Below, piece after piece: positions 7,643 to 15,690 of a DNA stretch of 31,713 bases. Origin of the DNA: an uncultured Collinsella sp. (lineage in GTDB: Bacteria; Actinomycetota; Coriobacteriia; Coriobacteriales; Coriobacteriaceae). The DNA is taken from contig CAUBOH010000021.1 in assembly GCA_958437495.1 (NCBI GenBank), forward strand, positions 1 to 31,713, read 5' to 3'. The position numbers and the translations under genes were made by a program. Each line of letters starts with the position of its first letter. The first letter of the stretch is position 1. Under the pieces are notes generated by a model. That model saw only the letters and a list, made by a program, of their open reading frames with translations, was not told the DNA's origin and ran no database searches.

Positions 7643-8910
7643 GCGAGCTCCTCCTCAAAGTTATCGATAAGGTTGTTGCCCAGACGGACGACGGCGGCGC
7701 GGGTGCGCTCGTCGGTCGCGGAAAGTGCGGCGTCCTCCAGCTTGGCGCGGATGAACAGGTCCTCGGCGGCGTTTTGGTCAAGGCCGCGGCAGGCGAGGTA
7801 GAACAGCTGCTCGTCGCGGACGTGGCCGATGGTGGCGCCGTGGTTGCCGGCGACGTCGTCCTCGTCGCACAGGATGACGGGGACGGTCTTGTTGTCGACG
7901 CCCTTGTTGGCCAAGAGCACCGTCTCGCGCTCGGTCCCGGTTGCGCCCTTGCAGCCGTGTACGAGGTCGATGGTGCCGCGGTAGACCTTCTTGGACGTGC
8001 CGGTCAGCACACCGTTGGCGTCGATCTCGCACTCGGTCTTGCGGCCGCGGTGGCGCAGCTCGTAGTTAAAGTCGCGCACCTGTTCGCGGGCACCTAGGTA
8101 ATCGGTGTCGATGGTCACCTTGGCGGTATCGCCCAGCAGGTCGCCGGCAAGTCCGGTGGCGCTGGCGCCGGCACCCAGGACGGTGTGCTGTACATTGACA
8201 CGCGCGCCCTCGTCCAGGAACAGGCCGGTGTCGTCGAGCGCGATCCAGCTGTCGTCGAGCGTCTGCGTGCAGGTCACGTTGACGGTGGCGTACTCGTAAG
8301 CGCATACGCGCAGCACGGAGCCCACGACGCCCTCACCGTTGACGGGGGAATCCAAAGCGATGCACAGGTCGAGCGTTGCCTGCGGGCGGGCGACGACTTC
8401 GATGGCGGCGATGGCTGCCGCCGCGTCGACGCCGCTAACGCGCACGGTAACCGTGGCGTGCTGGTAGGCCGGAACGTCGATGACGATGCACTTGGTGGCG
8501 TGGTCGGCCAGATAGGTGTAGGCAGCCTCGCCCATGCCGGTCTCGAAGGCCTCGGCAGGGGCGAGCTCCTCCTCGAGCTTGATGGCGCCGGCCTGGTAGA
8601 CGGAGGTGGCGGGCACGTCGAGCTCGGTCTCGGGTGTGATGCGGGCGCGGTCGGCGGCGTCGCCGGGGGCGGAGGCGCGGCGCTCGGGGAAGCGCTCGGC
8701 CATGGCCTCCATGGCGGTATCGAAGGCGTCGGCCGTGCCAGCGAACTGCTCGTCCAGCCCCTCGACCTCGACGGCCTCGGCAGGAGCGACGGTAAGCTCG
8801 TCCGAAAGCTCGAGCTTGGTCTGGTTCATCTTGAGCCAACCCCAAGTGGCGGCCGGCATCGCATTAACCTGCTCGAGCGTGGTAGCAGCGGTGTTCGTGG
8901 TCTGTTTCAT
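7639..8910 (-). CDS. sufD: Fe-S assembly protein SufD
   Basis: A 423-residue member of the SufB/SufD beta-helix family, forming the SufBC2D scaffold with SufB and SufC. The family C-terminal signature is seen as GNHGATIGHVRDEQLFYLAC. The N-terminal 170 residues are divergent and helical, as is usual for SufD. A longer frame open to 9618 runs through sufB in another frame and was rejected. The chosen ATG at 8910 shares one base with the sufB stop (TAATG). Its 3' end overlaps sufS, so all four downstream suf genes are translationally coupled. Confidence 0.92.
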   Translation of the reverse strand: MKQTTNTAATTLEQVNAMPAATWGWLKMNQTKLELSDELTVAPAEAVEVEGLDEQFAGTADAFDTAMEAMAERFPERRASAPGDAADRARITPETELDVPATSVYQAGAIKLEEELAPAEAFETGMGEAAYTYLADHATKCIVIDVPAYQHATVTVRVSGVDAAAAIAAIEVVARPQATLDLCIALDSPVNGEGVVGSVLRVCAYEYATVNVTCTQTLDDSWIALDDTGLFLDEGARVNVQHTVLGAGASATGLAGDLLGDTAKVTIDTDYLGAREQVRDFNYELRHRGRKTECEIDANGVLTGTSKKVYRGTIDLVHGCKGATGTERETVLLANKGVDNKTVPVILCDEDDVAGNHGATIGHVRDEQLFYLACRGLDQNAAEDLFIRAKLEDAALSATDERTRAAVVRLGNNLIDNFEEELA

Positions 8911-10322
8911 TATCCGATCGCTCCTTCCATCTCGAGCTTGATCAGGTTGTTCATCTCGACGGCGTACTCCAGCGGCAGCTCCTTGGAGACCGGGTTGGCA
9001 AAGCCGTTGACGATCATGGTGCGGGCCTCTTCCTCCGAGATGCCGCGGCTCATCAGGTAGAACACCTTGTCGTCGCCGATGCGGCCGATGGTGGCCTCGT
9101 GGCCGATGTCGACGTTCTTGGCGCGGATGTCCATGGCGGGGATGGTATCGGAGCGGCTCTGGTCGTCGAGCATCAGCGACTGGCAGCTCACGGTTGCCTT
9201 GGAGCCCTCGGCCTTGGGCGTGGCCACGATGGAGCTGCGGAAGGTCTGGATGCCGCCGCTCTTGGAAATGCCCTTGGTCTCGACGGTTGCCGAGGTATCG
9301 GGCGCGTTGAGCACGACCTTGCAGCCGGTGTCGAGGTTCTGGCCGGCGCCGGCAAAGGTGATGCCGGTAAAGCTCGAGCGGGCGCGACGGCCGTTGAGCA
9401 CGCTCATGGGGTAGAGATAACCCACGTGGCTGCCGAAGGAGCCGCTGATCCACTCGATGCCGCCGTCCTCGTCCACGCGTGCACGCTTGGTGTTGAGGTT
9501 GTACATGTTCTTGGACCAGTTCTCGATGGTCGAGTAGCGCAGGTGTGCGCGTTTGCCCACAAAGAGCTCCACAGCGCCGGCGTGGAGGTTGGCCACGTTG
9601 TACTTGGGCGCGGAGCAACCCTCGATAAAGTGCAGGTCGGCGTCGTCCTCGACGATGATGAGCGTGTGCTCAAACTGACCGGCGCCCTTGGCGTTAAGGC
9701 GGAAGTAGCTCTGCAGCGGGAAATCGAGCTTGGTGCCCTTGGGCACGTAGACAAACGAGCCGCCCGACCACACGGCGCCGTGCAGGGCTGCAAACTTGTG
9801 GTCGGTTGGTGGGATGAGCGTCATAAACTTCTCGTGGATGAGCGGCTCCCACTGCGGGTCGTGCAGGGCCTCCTCGATGCCGGAGTAGACGATGCCCATC
9901 TTGGACGCCGTGTCCTGCATGTTGTGGTAGACGAGCTCGGAGTCGTACTGCGCGCCGACGCCCGCCAGGTAGCTGCGCTCGGCATCGGGGATACCCAGGC
10001 GCTCAAAGGTGTTCTTGATGTCGTCGGGCACCGACTCCCAGTCGTGCTTTTGGTCGGTGTTGGGCTTGACGTAGGTGACGATGTTGTCCATGTCCAGGCC
10101 CTCGATGGAGGGGCCCCACGTCGGATCCGGGAAGCGGTTGAAGATCTCGAGGGACTTGAGGCGCAGGTCGAGCATCCACTGCGGCTCGTCCTTCTTGGCG
10201 CTGATCTCGCGCACGATGTCGGGCGTGATGCCGGCGTCGAGGCGCTCGAATCCCTCCTCGCCATAGGTGAAGTCGTAGAGGCTGCGGTCGATGTCCGCGA
10301 CCTCGGTGCGGTTCTTGGTCAT
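8910..10322 (-). CDS. sufB: Fe-S assembly protein SufB
   Basis: A 470-residue SufB, the main scaffold subunit of SufBCD, of usual length. Characteristic segments include SGGSFVYVPKG, FHFIEGCSAP-type sequence (here LHFIEGCSAPKYNVANLH) and the C-terminal HEATIGRIGDDKVFYLMSRG. The ATG at 10322 follows AAAGGGGCG. It starts 12 bases after the sufC stop and ends in a 1-base overlap with sufD. Confidence 0.95.
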   Translation of the reverse strand: MTKNRTEVADIDRSLYDFTYGEEGFERLDAGITPDIVREISAKKDEPQWMLDLRLKSLEIFNRFPDPTWGPSIEGLDMDNIVTYVKPNTDQKHDWESVPDDIKNTFERLGIPDAERSYLAGVGAQYDSELVYHNMQDTASKMGIVYSGIEEALHDPQWEPLIHEKFMTLIPPTDHKFAALHGAVWSGGSFVYVPKGTKLDFPLQSYFRLNAKGAGQFEHTLIIVEDDADLHFIEGCSAPKYNVANLHAGAVELFVGKRAHLRYSTIENWSKNMYNLNTKRARVDEDGGIEWISGSFGSHVGYLYPMSVLNGRRARSSFTGITFAGAGQNLDTGCKVVLNAPDTSATVETKGISKSGGIQTFRSSIVATPKAEGSKATVSCQSLMLDDQSRSDTIPAMDIRAKNVDIGHEATIGRIGDDKVFYLMSRGISEEEARTMIVNGFANPVSKELPLEYAVEMNNLIKLEMEGAIG

Positions 10323-10334
10323 TGCGTCGCCCCT

Positions 10335-11135
10335 TTACGCCTGCTGCTCGGCAGCGGCGGCCTCGGCCTGGGCACGCTGCTCGGCGGCCTCGCGCTCGAA
10401 GGTCTCAAAACCGTTCTTGTCGATCCAGGGGATGAGCGAGGCGTCGTCCTCGCGCACGATGTGGCCCTTGACCATAACGTGGACGCGGTCGACATCCAGG
10501 TGCTCCAGGATGCGCGTGTTATGCGTGATGATGAGCATGGAGCCGTCGCAGCTCTTGCGGTAGGCGTTCATGCCGTGGCTGACGGTGGACAGGGCGTCGA
10601 CGTCCAGGCCCGAGTCGGTCTCATCCAGGATGGCGAGCTTGGGCTGCAACAGCAGAAGCTGGAGCATCTCGACCTTCTTTTTCTCGCCGCCCGAGAAGCC
10701 CACGCCTAGCTCGCGGTTGAGGTAGGCGGTGTCCATGTTGAGCTCGGCCGCGAGCTCCTTGACGCGACGGCGGAACTCCTTGCCCTTCATCTCCAGGCCG
10801 GGGCGGCCGGCGATGCTGGCGCGCAAAAAGCTCGACAGCGGCACGCCCGGGATCTCGACCGGAGCCTGGAAGCTCAGGAACAGGCCGGCGCGCGAGCGCT
10901 TGTCGGTGGTGAGCTCGGTGATGTCCTGGCCGTCAAAGACGATGCGGCCGTCGTTGACGGTATAGACGGGGTCGCCCATGACTAGGTGGCCCAGGGTGGA
11001 TTTGCCGGCGCCGTTGGGTCCCATCAGTACGTGGGTCTCGCCGGCGGCGACGTTGAGGTTGACGTTGTGGAGGATGGTCTTTTCGTCCACGGAGGCGGTC
11101 AGACCTTCGATGGAAAGCAGCGGATTTGCGCTCAT
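10335..11135 (-). CDS. sufC: Fe-S assembly ATPase SufC
   Basis: A 266-residue ABC-type ATPase that powers the SufBCD scaffold. Walker A is GPNGAGKS (residues 39-46), the ABC signature FSGGEKKK (147-154) and Walker B LAILDETDSGLD (167-178). The C-terminus ends in an Ala/Glu/Gln-rich tail. The ATG at 11135 follows AGAGAGGGA; an ATG ten codons upstream lacks such a site. It is the first gene of sufC-B-D-S-U. Confidence 0.94.
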   Translation of the reverse strand: MSANPLLSIEGLTASVDEKTILHNVNLNVAAGETHVLMGPNGAGKSTLGHLVMGDPVYTVNDGRIVFDGQDITELTTDKRSRAGLFLSFQAPVEIPGVPLSSFLRASIAGRPGLEMKGKEFRRRVKELAAELNMDTAYLNRELGVGFSGGEKKKVEMLQLLLLQPKLAILDETDSGLDVDALSTVSHGMNAYRKSCDGSMLIITHNTRILEHLDVDRVHVMVKGHIVREDDASLIPWIDKNGFETFEREAAEQRAQAEAAAAEQQA

Positions 11136-11219
11136 GCTGTCCCTCTCTGTATATGGTGTACTCATAGGTGTACTAAACCCTAGGAATCTTCTCGGAATAA
11201 AGTTACTATGGGTTCGGCG

Positions 11220-11243
11220 TTAGTCAAGGGAAAACCCGACTAA
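11220..11243. promoter_or_regulatory. Candidate Rrf2 operator over a suf promoter -35 element
   Basis: TTAGTC (11220-11225) and GACTAA (11238-11243) are perfect inverted arms, with GGG and CCC inside them. Read on the minus strand, the left arm contains TTGACT (11227-11222), a good -35 hexamer pointing at sufC about 90 bases downstream. No strong -10 follows at ideal spacing, as expected of a regulated promoter. That the neighbouring Rrf2 protein binds here is inference. Confidence 0.45.
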
Positions 11244-11265
11244 TCCACTCGACTTTTCTAGATGT

Positions 11266-11294
11266 GGGACAAATTCATCGGTTATGTATGTCCC
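11266..11294. promoter_or_regulatory. Inverted repeat GGGACA-N17-TGTCCC upstream of the Rrf2 gene
   Basis: Six-base perfect inverted arms separated by 17 bases lie 21 bases before the start codon of the Rrf2-type regulator. The position suits an autoregulatory operator, but such short arms could occur by chance. Confidence 0.3.
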
Positions 11295-11315
11295 CAGCGT
11301 TATGGAAGGGTAGGT

Positions 11316-11747
11316 ATGCTCATTTCTTCTAAGGGCCGCTATGCCCTCCGTTTGATGATTTATATTGCGGCGCTCGGTGACGCCGAGGGCAAGATCGCCC
11401 TGCGCGAGGTTGCCGACCGCGAGCGCATTTCGCAGAAGTATCTGGAGCAGCTGGTTCGTCCGCTTATGAAGGCGGGCCTGCTTAAGAGCGTGCGCGGCAA
11501 GGGCGGCGGCTACATGATGGCCAAGGACCCGGCCGAAGTGCGCGCCGGCGACATCCTGCGCGCCGTCGAGGGCAGCACGGCTCCGGTGGCGTGCGATGGC
11601 ATCGACAACAGCTGCACCCGCAGCGACCTGTGCTCAACGGTCAAGTTCTGGCGTGGTCTGGACGAGGTCATCGAAAAGTACGTTGACGGCGTGACGCTGG
11701 CCGACCTAGCCGCCGTCCCCGAGATCAACTTTGACATTAAGCTGTAG
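11316..11747 (+). CDS. Rrf2/IscR-family transcriptional regulator of suf
   Basis: A 143-residue Rrf2-family winged-helix regulator. The N-terminus (MLISSKGRYALRLMIYIAAL) and the wing KSVRGKGGGYMMAKDP are typical. Three cysteines C93, C100 and C106 are spaced C-X6-C-X5-C, close to the C-X5-C-X5-C cluster-binding set of IscR, so it probably senses Fe-S status. The ATG at 11316 follows GGAAGGG; an earlier ATG at 11262 lacks a site and was rejected. It is divergent from sufC with candidate operators between, which points to control of suf and possibly of itself. Confidence 0.88.
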   Translation: MLISSKGRYALRLMIYIAALGDAEGKIALREVADRERISQKYLEQLVRPLMKAGLLKSVRGKGGGYMMAKDPAEVRAGDILRAVEGSTAPVACDGIDNSCTRSDLCSTVKFWRGLDEVIEKYVDGVTLADLAAVPEINFDIKL

Positions 11748-11886
11748 CCCGCGGGCAATTCCTTAAGATTTCGCGGAGGGTTGTTGCCGTTTACCGAGGG
11801 GTTGTTGTGCAACAACGGGTGAGCTGCAATACTAAATTTTATCTTTGCAAACTGAACTTTAACTACACCAATGCAGGGAGGATTTT
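11748..11886. other. Short intergenic region with a GTTGTTG/CAACAAC dyad
   Basis: Bases 11801-11816 form a perfect 7-bp inverted repeat with a 2-base centre. A related GAGGGTTGTTG occurs at 11776-11786. No T-run follows, so this is not a standard terminator; it could be an operator for the downstream secreted-protein gene. Confidence 0.35.
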
Positions 11887-13665
11887 ATGCAGCCCAAGCA
11901 TTCCGCGATTGTGGCGGGCCTGACGCTGGCACTTTCGTTTGGCGCCGTTGCCGCGCCTGTGACCGCTGTTGCCGAGGAGCCCACGCCGGGTGTTGCCTCG
12001 GATGCCACCAATATCGATAAGGGCCTTTACACCCAGCAGTCCTTCTCGGGCGTTCTGCGCTCGGTCCAGGGTGTCTCGTTGGTTAACGTGACCGACGAGA
12101 TGAAGTACTTTAGCAAGTACGAGAGCCATGGCAACTATAACCAGGGCTTTTCGTACGGCGACGGTTATAACGCGCTTGGTTACTATCAGTTCGATCGCCG
12201 TTGGTCGCTTATTCCGTTTATGAAGCAGGCCTATAACTACAATCCCGATAAGTACAGCATGCTCAAGGACGCAGTCGATCGCGGCAGCGAGATTTCAAAC
12301 GCGAACAATCCCATGTATGCGAACGGTCAGCTTACCGAGCTGGGTCGTATTGCGCAGGAGGCCTTCCAGGGCGCTTATAACACCGACCCTGCTGAGTTTT
12401 CGGCACTGCAGGATGCCTATGCGTACAACTCGTACTATGCGGTGACCGAGGCGTGGCTCAAGAGCACTCTCGGCATTGATATCTCCGGCCGCGCCGATTG
12501 CGTCAAGGGCATGGTGTGGAGCATCACCAACATGTGCGGCACCGGTGGTTGCAGGGACTTCTTCCGTTGGGCGAATCTTTCCAACGATATGACCGACCGT
12601 GAGTTTGTGACGGCGCTCTCCAACAGCGTGGTCAATAACGTGGCGACTAAGTTTTCGAGCCAGCCCCAGTATCATGAGGGTTGGAAGAACCGCTACCGCA
12701 ATGAGCTCAAGGATTGCCTGGTCTTTATTGCCGAGGACGAGGCTGCCGCGACAACGCCCGTGGAGCCCGAGCCCACGCCGGCGCCCGGTCCGAGCATGGC
12801 GCCCGCTGCTCCCGTCGCGCCGACGCCTGGTGCCGATGACGATGCGGGCGACGATAACGATATGGATGCGCCCTCGACCGATGCTGACGGCGGTGGCTCT
12901 GCTGGTGGCACTACCAACAACGGCTCTACCTCGAACGGCTCCGATTCTAACGGCTCCGATTCTAACGGCTCCGATTCTAACGGCTCTGCCGGCAATACGG
13001 ACAGCGCCGCCTCTGGTTCGATCGGCGCTGGTTCCTCTGACTCTTCCGCTGGCTCGAGCGATTCTTCCGCCGATACTGGTTCTAACAATGGCTCTAGCTC
13101 TGGTGCCGCTTCTGATTCCGGTGCTTCCAAGGACGACTCGAATAAGGCGCCGGACGCGCCCGCTGCTTCGACGGATAAGAAACCTTCTTTCTCCGTGCAG
13201 CTTGGCTACACGTTTGGTTCTTCGCTGATGGCTGGCGTAAGCAACTCGTCTCCTGACAAGAACAATTCTGATCAGACTTCCACGGAAAAGACCGAGGCCA
13301 CAAAGGGCGACTCCAAGGACAAGGCTTCCGGGAAGACCGAATCCGATAAGGGTTCTAGCTCTGAGGAGAAGGGCGACAAGTCTGCTCAGAAGAAGGACGA
13401 GAGCAAGTCCGACGACGGAAAGCAGCAGGGCGAGGACGGCGGTAAGGACATCACCGATAACCAGAACCAGGAGCAAAATGGCTCCAAAACGGCGCCCACT
13501 ACGACGACTTCGGGCGGCAACATGCCCAAGACGGGTGACCTCATCGTTATGGTGAGCCTTGCCAGTGCAAGCTTGGCCACGCTGGGCGCCACGTCTATTG
13601 TGAGTGGCAAGCATAAGCTCGATCAGCAAAAGAGGGCTGCTGGGCAGAACGACTCCGAGGAGTAG
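11887..13665 (+). CDS. Secreted, sortase-anchored lysozyme-like protein
   Basis: A 592-residue exported protein. A signal peptide covers about residues 1-29. Residues 70-280 form a conserved domain with KYESHGNY (E79, a candidate catalytic acid) and GYNALGYYQFDRRW, similar in pattern to chitosanase/lysozyme-like muramidase domains. This is followed by a Pro/Ala/Glu stretch, a long Ser/Gly/Asn/Asp linker, and a Lys/Glu/Asp/Ser-rich region. It ends in MPKTG (546-550), a hydrophobic segment and a charged tail, a sortase signal with Met in place of Leu. GGGAGGA precedes the ATG. Peptidoglycan remodelling at the cell wall is likely; the exact enzyme class is uncertain. Confidence 0.75.
   Translation: MQPKHSAIVAGLTLALSFGAVAAPVTAVAEEPTPGVASDATNIDKGLYTQQSFSGVLRSVQGVSLVNVTDEMKYFSKYESHGNYNQGFSYGDGYNALGYYQFDRRWSLIPFMKQAYNYNPDKYSMLKDAVDRGSEISNANNPMYANGQLTELGRIAQEAFQGAYNTDPAEFSALQDAYAYNSYYAVTEAWLKSTLGIDISGRADCVKGMVWSITNMCGTGGCRDFFRWANLSNDMTDREFVTALSNSVVNNVATKFSSQPQYHEGWKNRYRNELKDCLVFIAEDEAAATTPVEPEPTPAPGPSMAPAAPVAPTPGADDDAGDDNDMDAPSTDADGGGSAGGTTNNGSTSNGSDSNGSDSNGSDSNGSAGNTDSAASGSIGAGSSDSSAGSSDSSADTGSNNGSSSGAASDSGASKDDSNKAPDAPAASTDKKPSFSVQLGYTFGSSLMAGVSNSSPDKNNSDQTSTEKTEATKGDSKDKASGKTESDKGSSSEEKGDKSAQKKDESKSDDGKQQGEDGGKDITDNQNQEQNGSKTAPTTTTSGGNMPKTGDLIVMVSLASASLATLGATSIVSGKHKLDQQKRAAGQNDSEE
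12934..12978 (+). repeat. Three perfect 15-bp tandem repeats (NGSDS)
   Basis: The 15-base unit AACGGCTCCGATTCT occurs three times in a row with no change, then a partial copy. It encodes NGSDS in the wall-spanning linker of the secreted protein. Perfect copies suggest slippage-prone length variation. Confidence 0.9.
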
Positions 13666-13699
13666 TCCCTTTCGGTTGCCCGACAACTAAAGATTCGCA

Positions 13700-13734
13700 A
13701 TGGGGTCCGGTGCAGTTGCATCGGGCCCCATTTT
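13700..13734 (+). terminator. Rho-independent terminator after the secreted protein gene
   Basis: A long stem (13700-13714 with 13717-13731, wobbles included) followed by TTTTG. It lies 35 bases after the stop codon of the secreted protein gene. Confidence 0.8.
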
Positions 13735-13869
13735 GTTGCACAGTGATTTGTTGTGCCCCCCTCAAGGCCTTTGTTCCTACCGTTGCCCGATGTCTTTGCG
13801 CGGAACCAGCGTTGCGCTTGAACTGCTCGCTACAATGGGCCTCGTGCTGCGTTTTAGGGAGAAGTTACG

Positions 13870-15666
13870 GTGTCTGAACAGGGGTATTGCAACAGTGCCG
13901 ATACTTTTGGCGTACGGCTTGTCAACCATGTCGACGATGCGGTTTTGCCGGTCGGAGTGCATGATTTTGCCGATGCCATTGGTCGTTGCATGCTGATCGA
14001 TAGGACCATGTTTATTGCAGATGTGCTGGACTGCGACGCGTCCGTTGTGGTGTGCTGTCGACCCGAGGGCTTTGGCAAGAGTATGAACCTGTCGATGCTC
14101 AGGGCTTTTCTGGAGCGTTCCGCGGTCGGTCGCGCTGGTCAGAGTTTGTTTGTCGATGCTCAGATTTGGGATGCGGACGGCGGGCGCTATCGGGACGAGT
14201 ACGCTTGCTATCCGGTGATATCGCTGGACTTTTCTGGCGCTGCGAGGCGTGGCGCCGCTGTTGCCGGCGTCGTGCATGATGCTCTTTCGGGCGAGTGCGC
14301 TCGCTTGTTGCCACTCTTGGAGGCTCCGGATTTAGCTCGAGACAAGGTGCGTCACATCGAACGCGTTGCGCGTGGTGTGGCGAGCGAGGGCGAGGTTGCC
14401 TCGGCGCTTGGTGTGCTCATTGAGATGCTGGAGATGGCTTGCGATGAGCAGGTTGTATTGCTCGTTGATGGGTACGATGCGGCGTGGTTGGGCCGTGCGA
14501 GCGCGTGGAACGCTTCCAGCGCCGATTCGGCGGAGCTATTTGATCGCGTGCTGTTCGAGGCCATTGCTGCTGCGCGCGATTCGTTGCGGCTGACGTGTCT
14601 GATGGGGGAGTGTCCCGGCCCTGCCGAGGCGGCACTTTCTTCGCGCGGCTGCTCGTATTGTCTATCGACGCCGCTTTCGACCTGGTGTGACCGTTGGTCC
14701 GGCTTTTCGGATGTCGAGGTCCAGGCTCTGTTGAATCATGCTGGGCGCGATGAATACCTGGAGGATGCGCGTGAATGGCTCGAGGGGTATCGGTTTGGCA
14801 GGGCCTATTGCTCGAGTCCGGCGCGTGTGATCGGCTTTCTGGACCGAGGCTGCACGGCACCTGTGCGTGCCGACCTGTATGGGTATGCCGATTGCCTGAG
14901 TAGGGTAGTTGCCGGGTGGAATCTCGACCGCCTTTCGGTCTTGTTCGATTTGCTCGAGGCCCATGGGTGCGTTGAGGTTCCGCTTTGTTTGGGCGCTGTG
15001 GGGCCAGAGGCCTCGCCTGACGATGGTATGTGGACAGCGCTGTATCTGTCCGGTTTCCTGACGACGGATATGACTGAGGATCCGGAGCATGGCAGCCGTC
15101 TCCGTGCTCTGCGGCTGCCCAATAACGAGCTTCGCCAGGCCTTGCGGCTGGTGATTATTGAGTGGTTTGAGTGCGCTGCCGAAGACATTCGAGATGTCGA
15201 TGCGTTTCGCGACGGGTTGTGCCGTGGGGACGAGGATACGGTGAGGCGGGCACTAAGCCGCATCCTGGGAGATGCGGGAATCGGTATGACCGACCCAGAA
15301 GCGCCGCTGCCATATCACCTACTCTTGCAAGGACTCTGCTTTGGATTGCCGGGCTATGCCAATCCTGCCTCAAGGCGAAAGTGTGGCACGGATCGCTGGG
15401 ACATCCAGGTTTTTCCTACGGGCGTCGTGCTCGACATGGCAGACACGATCGGCATGCTGGATGAGCGCCCACTGATAACGATCAATATGATGTATGACCC
15501 CGATGTAGATGCGGTGGGGTTGGAATTGCTGGCCGTGCAGTCGTTACTCGACATAGAGCGCGACGGCATCGACGAAATCCGTGTGCCGCGACCCGGCGTG
15601 GGTCGCATGCGCTGGGGGTTCGGGTTTGACGGGCGGTGTGTGGCTACGGTGTGCCAGCGGCTTTAA
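13870..15666 (+). CDS. AAA-ATPase-like protein (PF09820-type) with degenerate motifs
   Basis: A 598-residue protein of the AAA-ATPase-like family that usually carries a C-terminal PD-(D/E)XK nuclease-like domain. The family opening is present: FADAIGRCMLIDRTMFIADVL, then RPEGFGKS (residues 64-71) in place of the common RPRRFGKT. The Walker B region reads VVLLVDGYD (195-203), with Gly where DEYD is usual. Near residues 520-560, RWDIQVFPTG keeps the nuclease-like Asp, but the expected E-x-K strand reads LITINMMYD, so nuclease activity is doubtful. The start is GTG at 13870 with AGGGAG upstream. The gene is monocistronic. The biological role of the family is unknown to me; a link to mobile or defence functions has been suggested by context only. 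Confidence 0.75.
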   Translation: MSEQGYCNSADTFGVRLVNHVDDAVLPVGVHDFADAIGRCMLIDRTMFIADVLDCDASVVVCCRPEGFGKSMNLSMLRAFLERSAVGRAGQSLFVDAQIWDADGGRYRDEYACYPVISLDFSGAARRGAAVAGVVHDALSGECARLLPLLEAPDLARDKVRHIERVARGVASEGEVASALGVLIEMLEMACDEQVVLLVDGYDAAWLGRASAWNASSADSAELFDRVLFEAIAAARDSLRLTCLMGECPGPAEAALSSRGCSYCLSTPLSTWCDRWSGFSDVEVQALLNHAGRDEYLEDAREWLEGYRFGRAYCSSPARVIGFLDRGCTAPVRADLYGYADCLSRVVAGWNLDRLSVLFDLLEAHGCVEVPLCLGAVGPEASPDDGMWTALYLSGFLTTDMTEDPEHGSRLRALRLPNNELRQALRLVIIEWFECAAEDIRDVDAFRDGLCRGDEDTVRRALSRILGDAGIGMTDPEAPLPYHLLLQGLCFGLPGYANPASRRKCGTDRWDIQVFPTGVVLDMADTIGMLDERPLITINMMYDPDVDAVGLELLAVQSLLDIERDGIDEIRVPRPGVGRMRWGFGFDGRCVATVCQRL

Positions 15667-15690
15667 GCGCCGAGGTATTTCCGGCTTCCG

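Noticed and set aside
9099..10709. A 536-codon plus-strand ORF antisense to sufB and sufC
   Set aside because: Shadow of sufB/sufC with no ribosome-binding site or recognisable domain.
12934..12978. CRISPR-like repeats
   Set aside because: These are contiguous 15-bp coding repeats with no spacers; no CRISPR array or cas gene was seen anywhere in the window.
12295..13686. A 463-codon minus-strand ORF opposite the secreted protein
   Set aside because: Arg/Gly-rich shadow frame; the plus strand has a signal peptide, sortase signal and strong ribosome-binding site.
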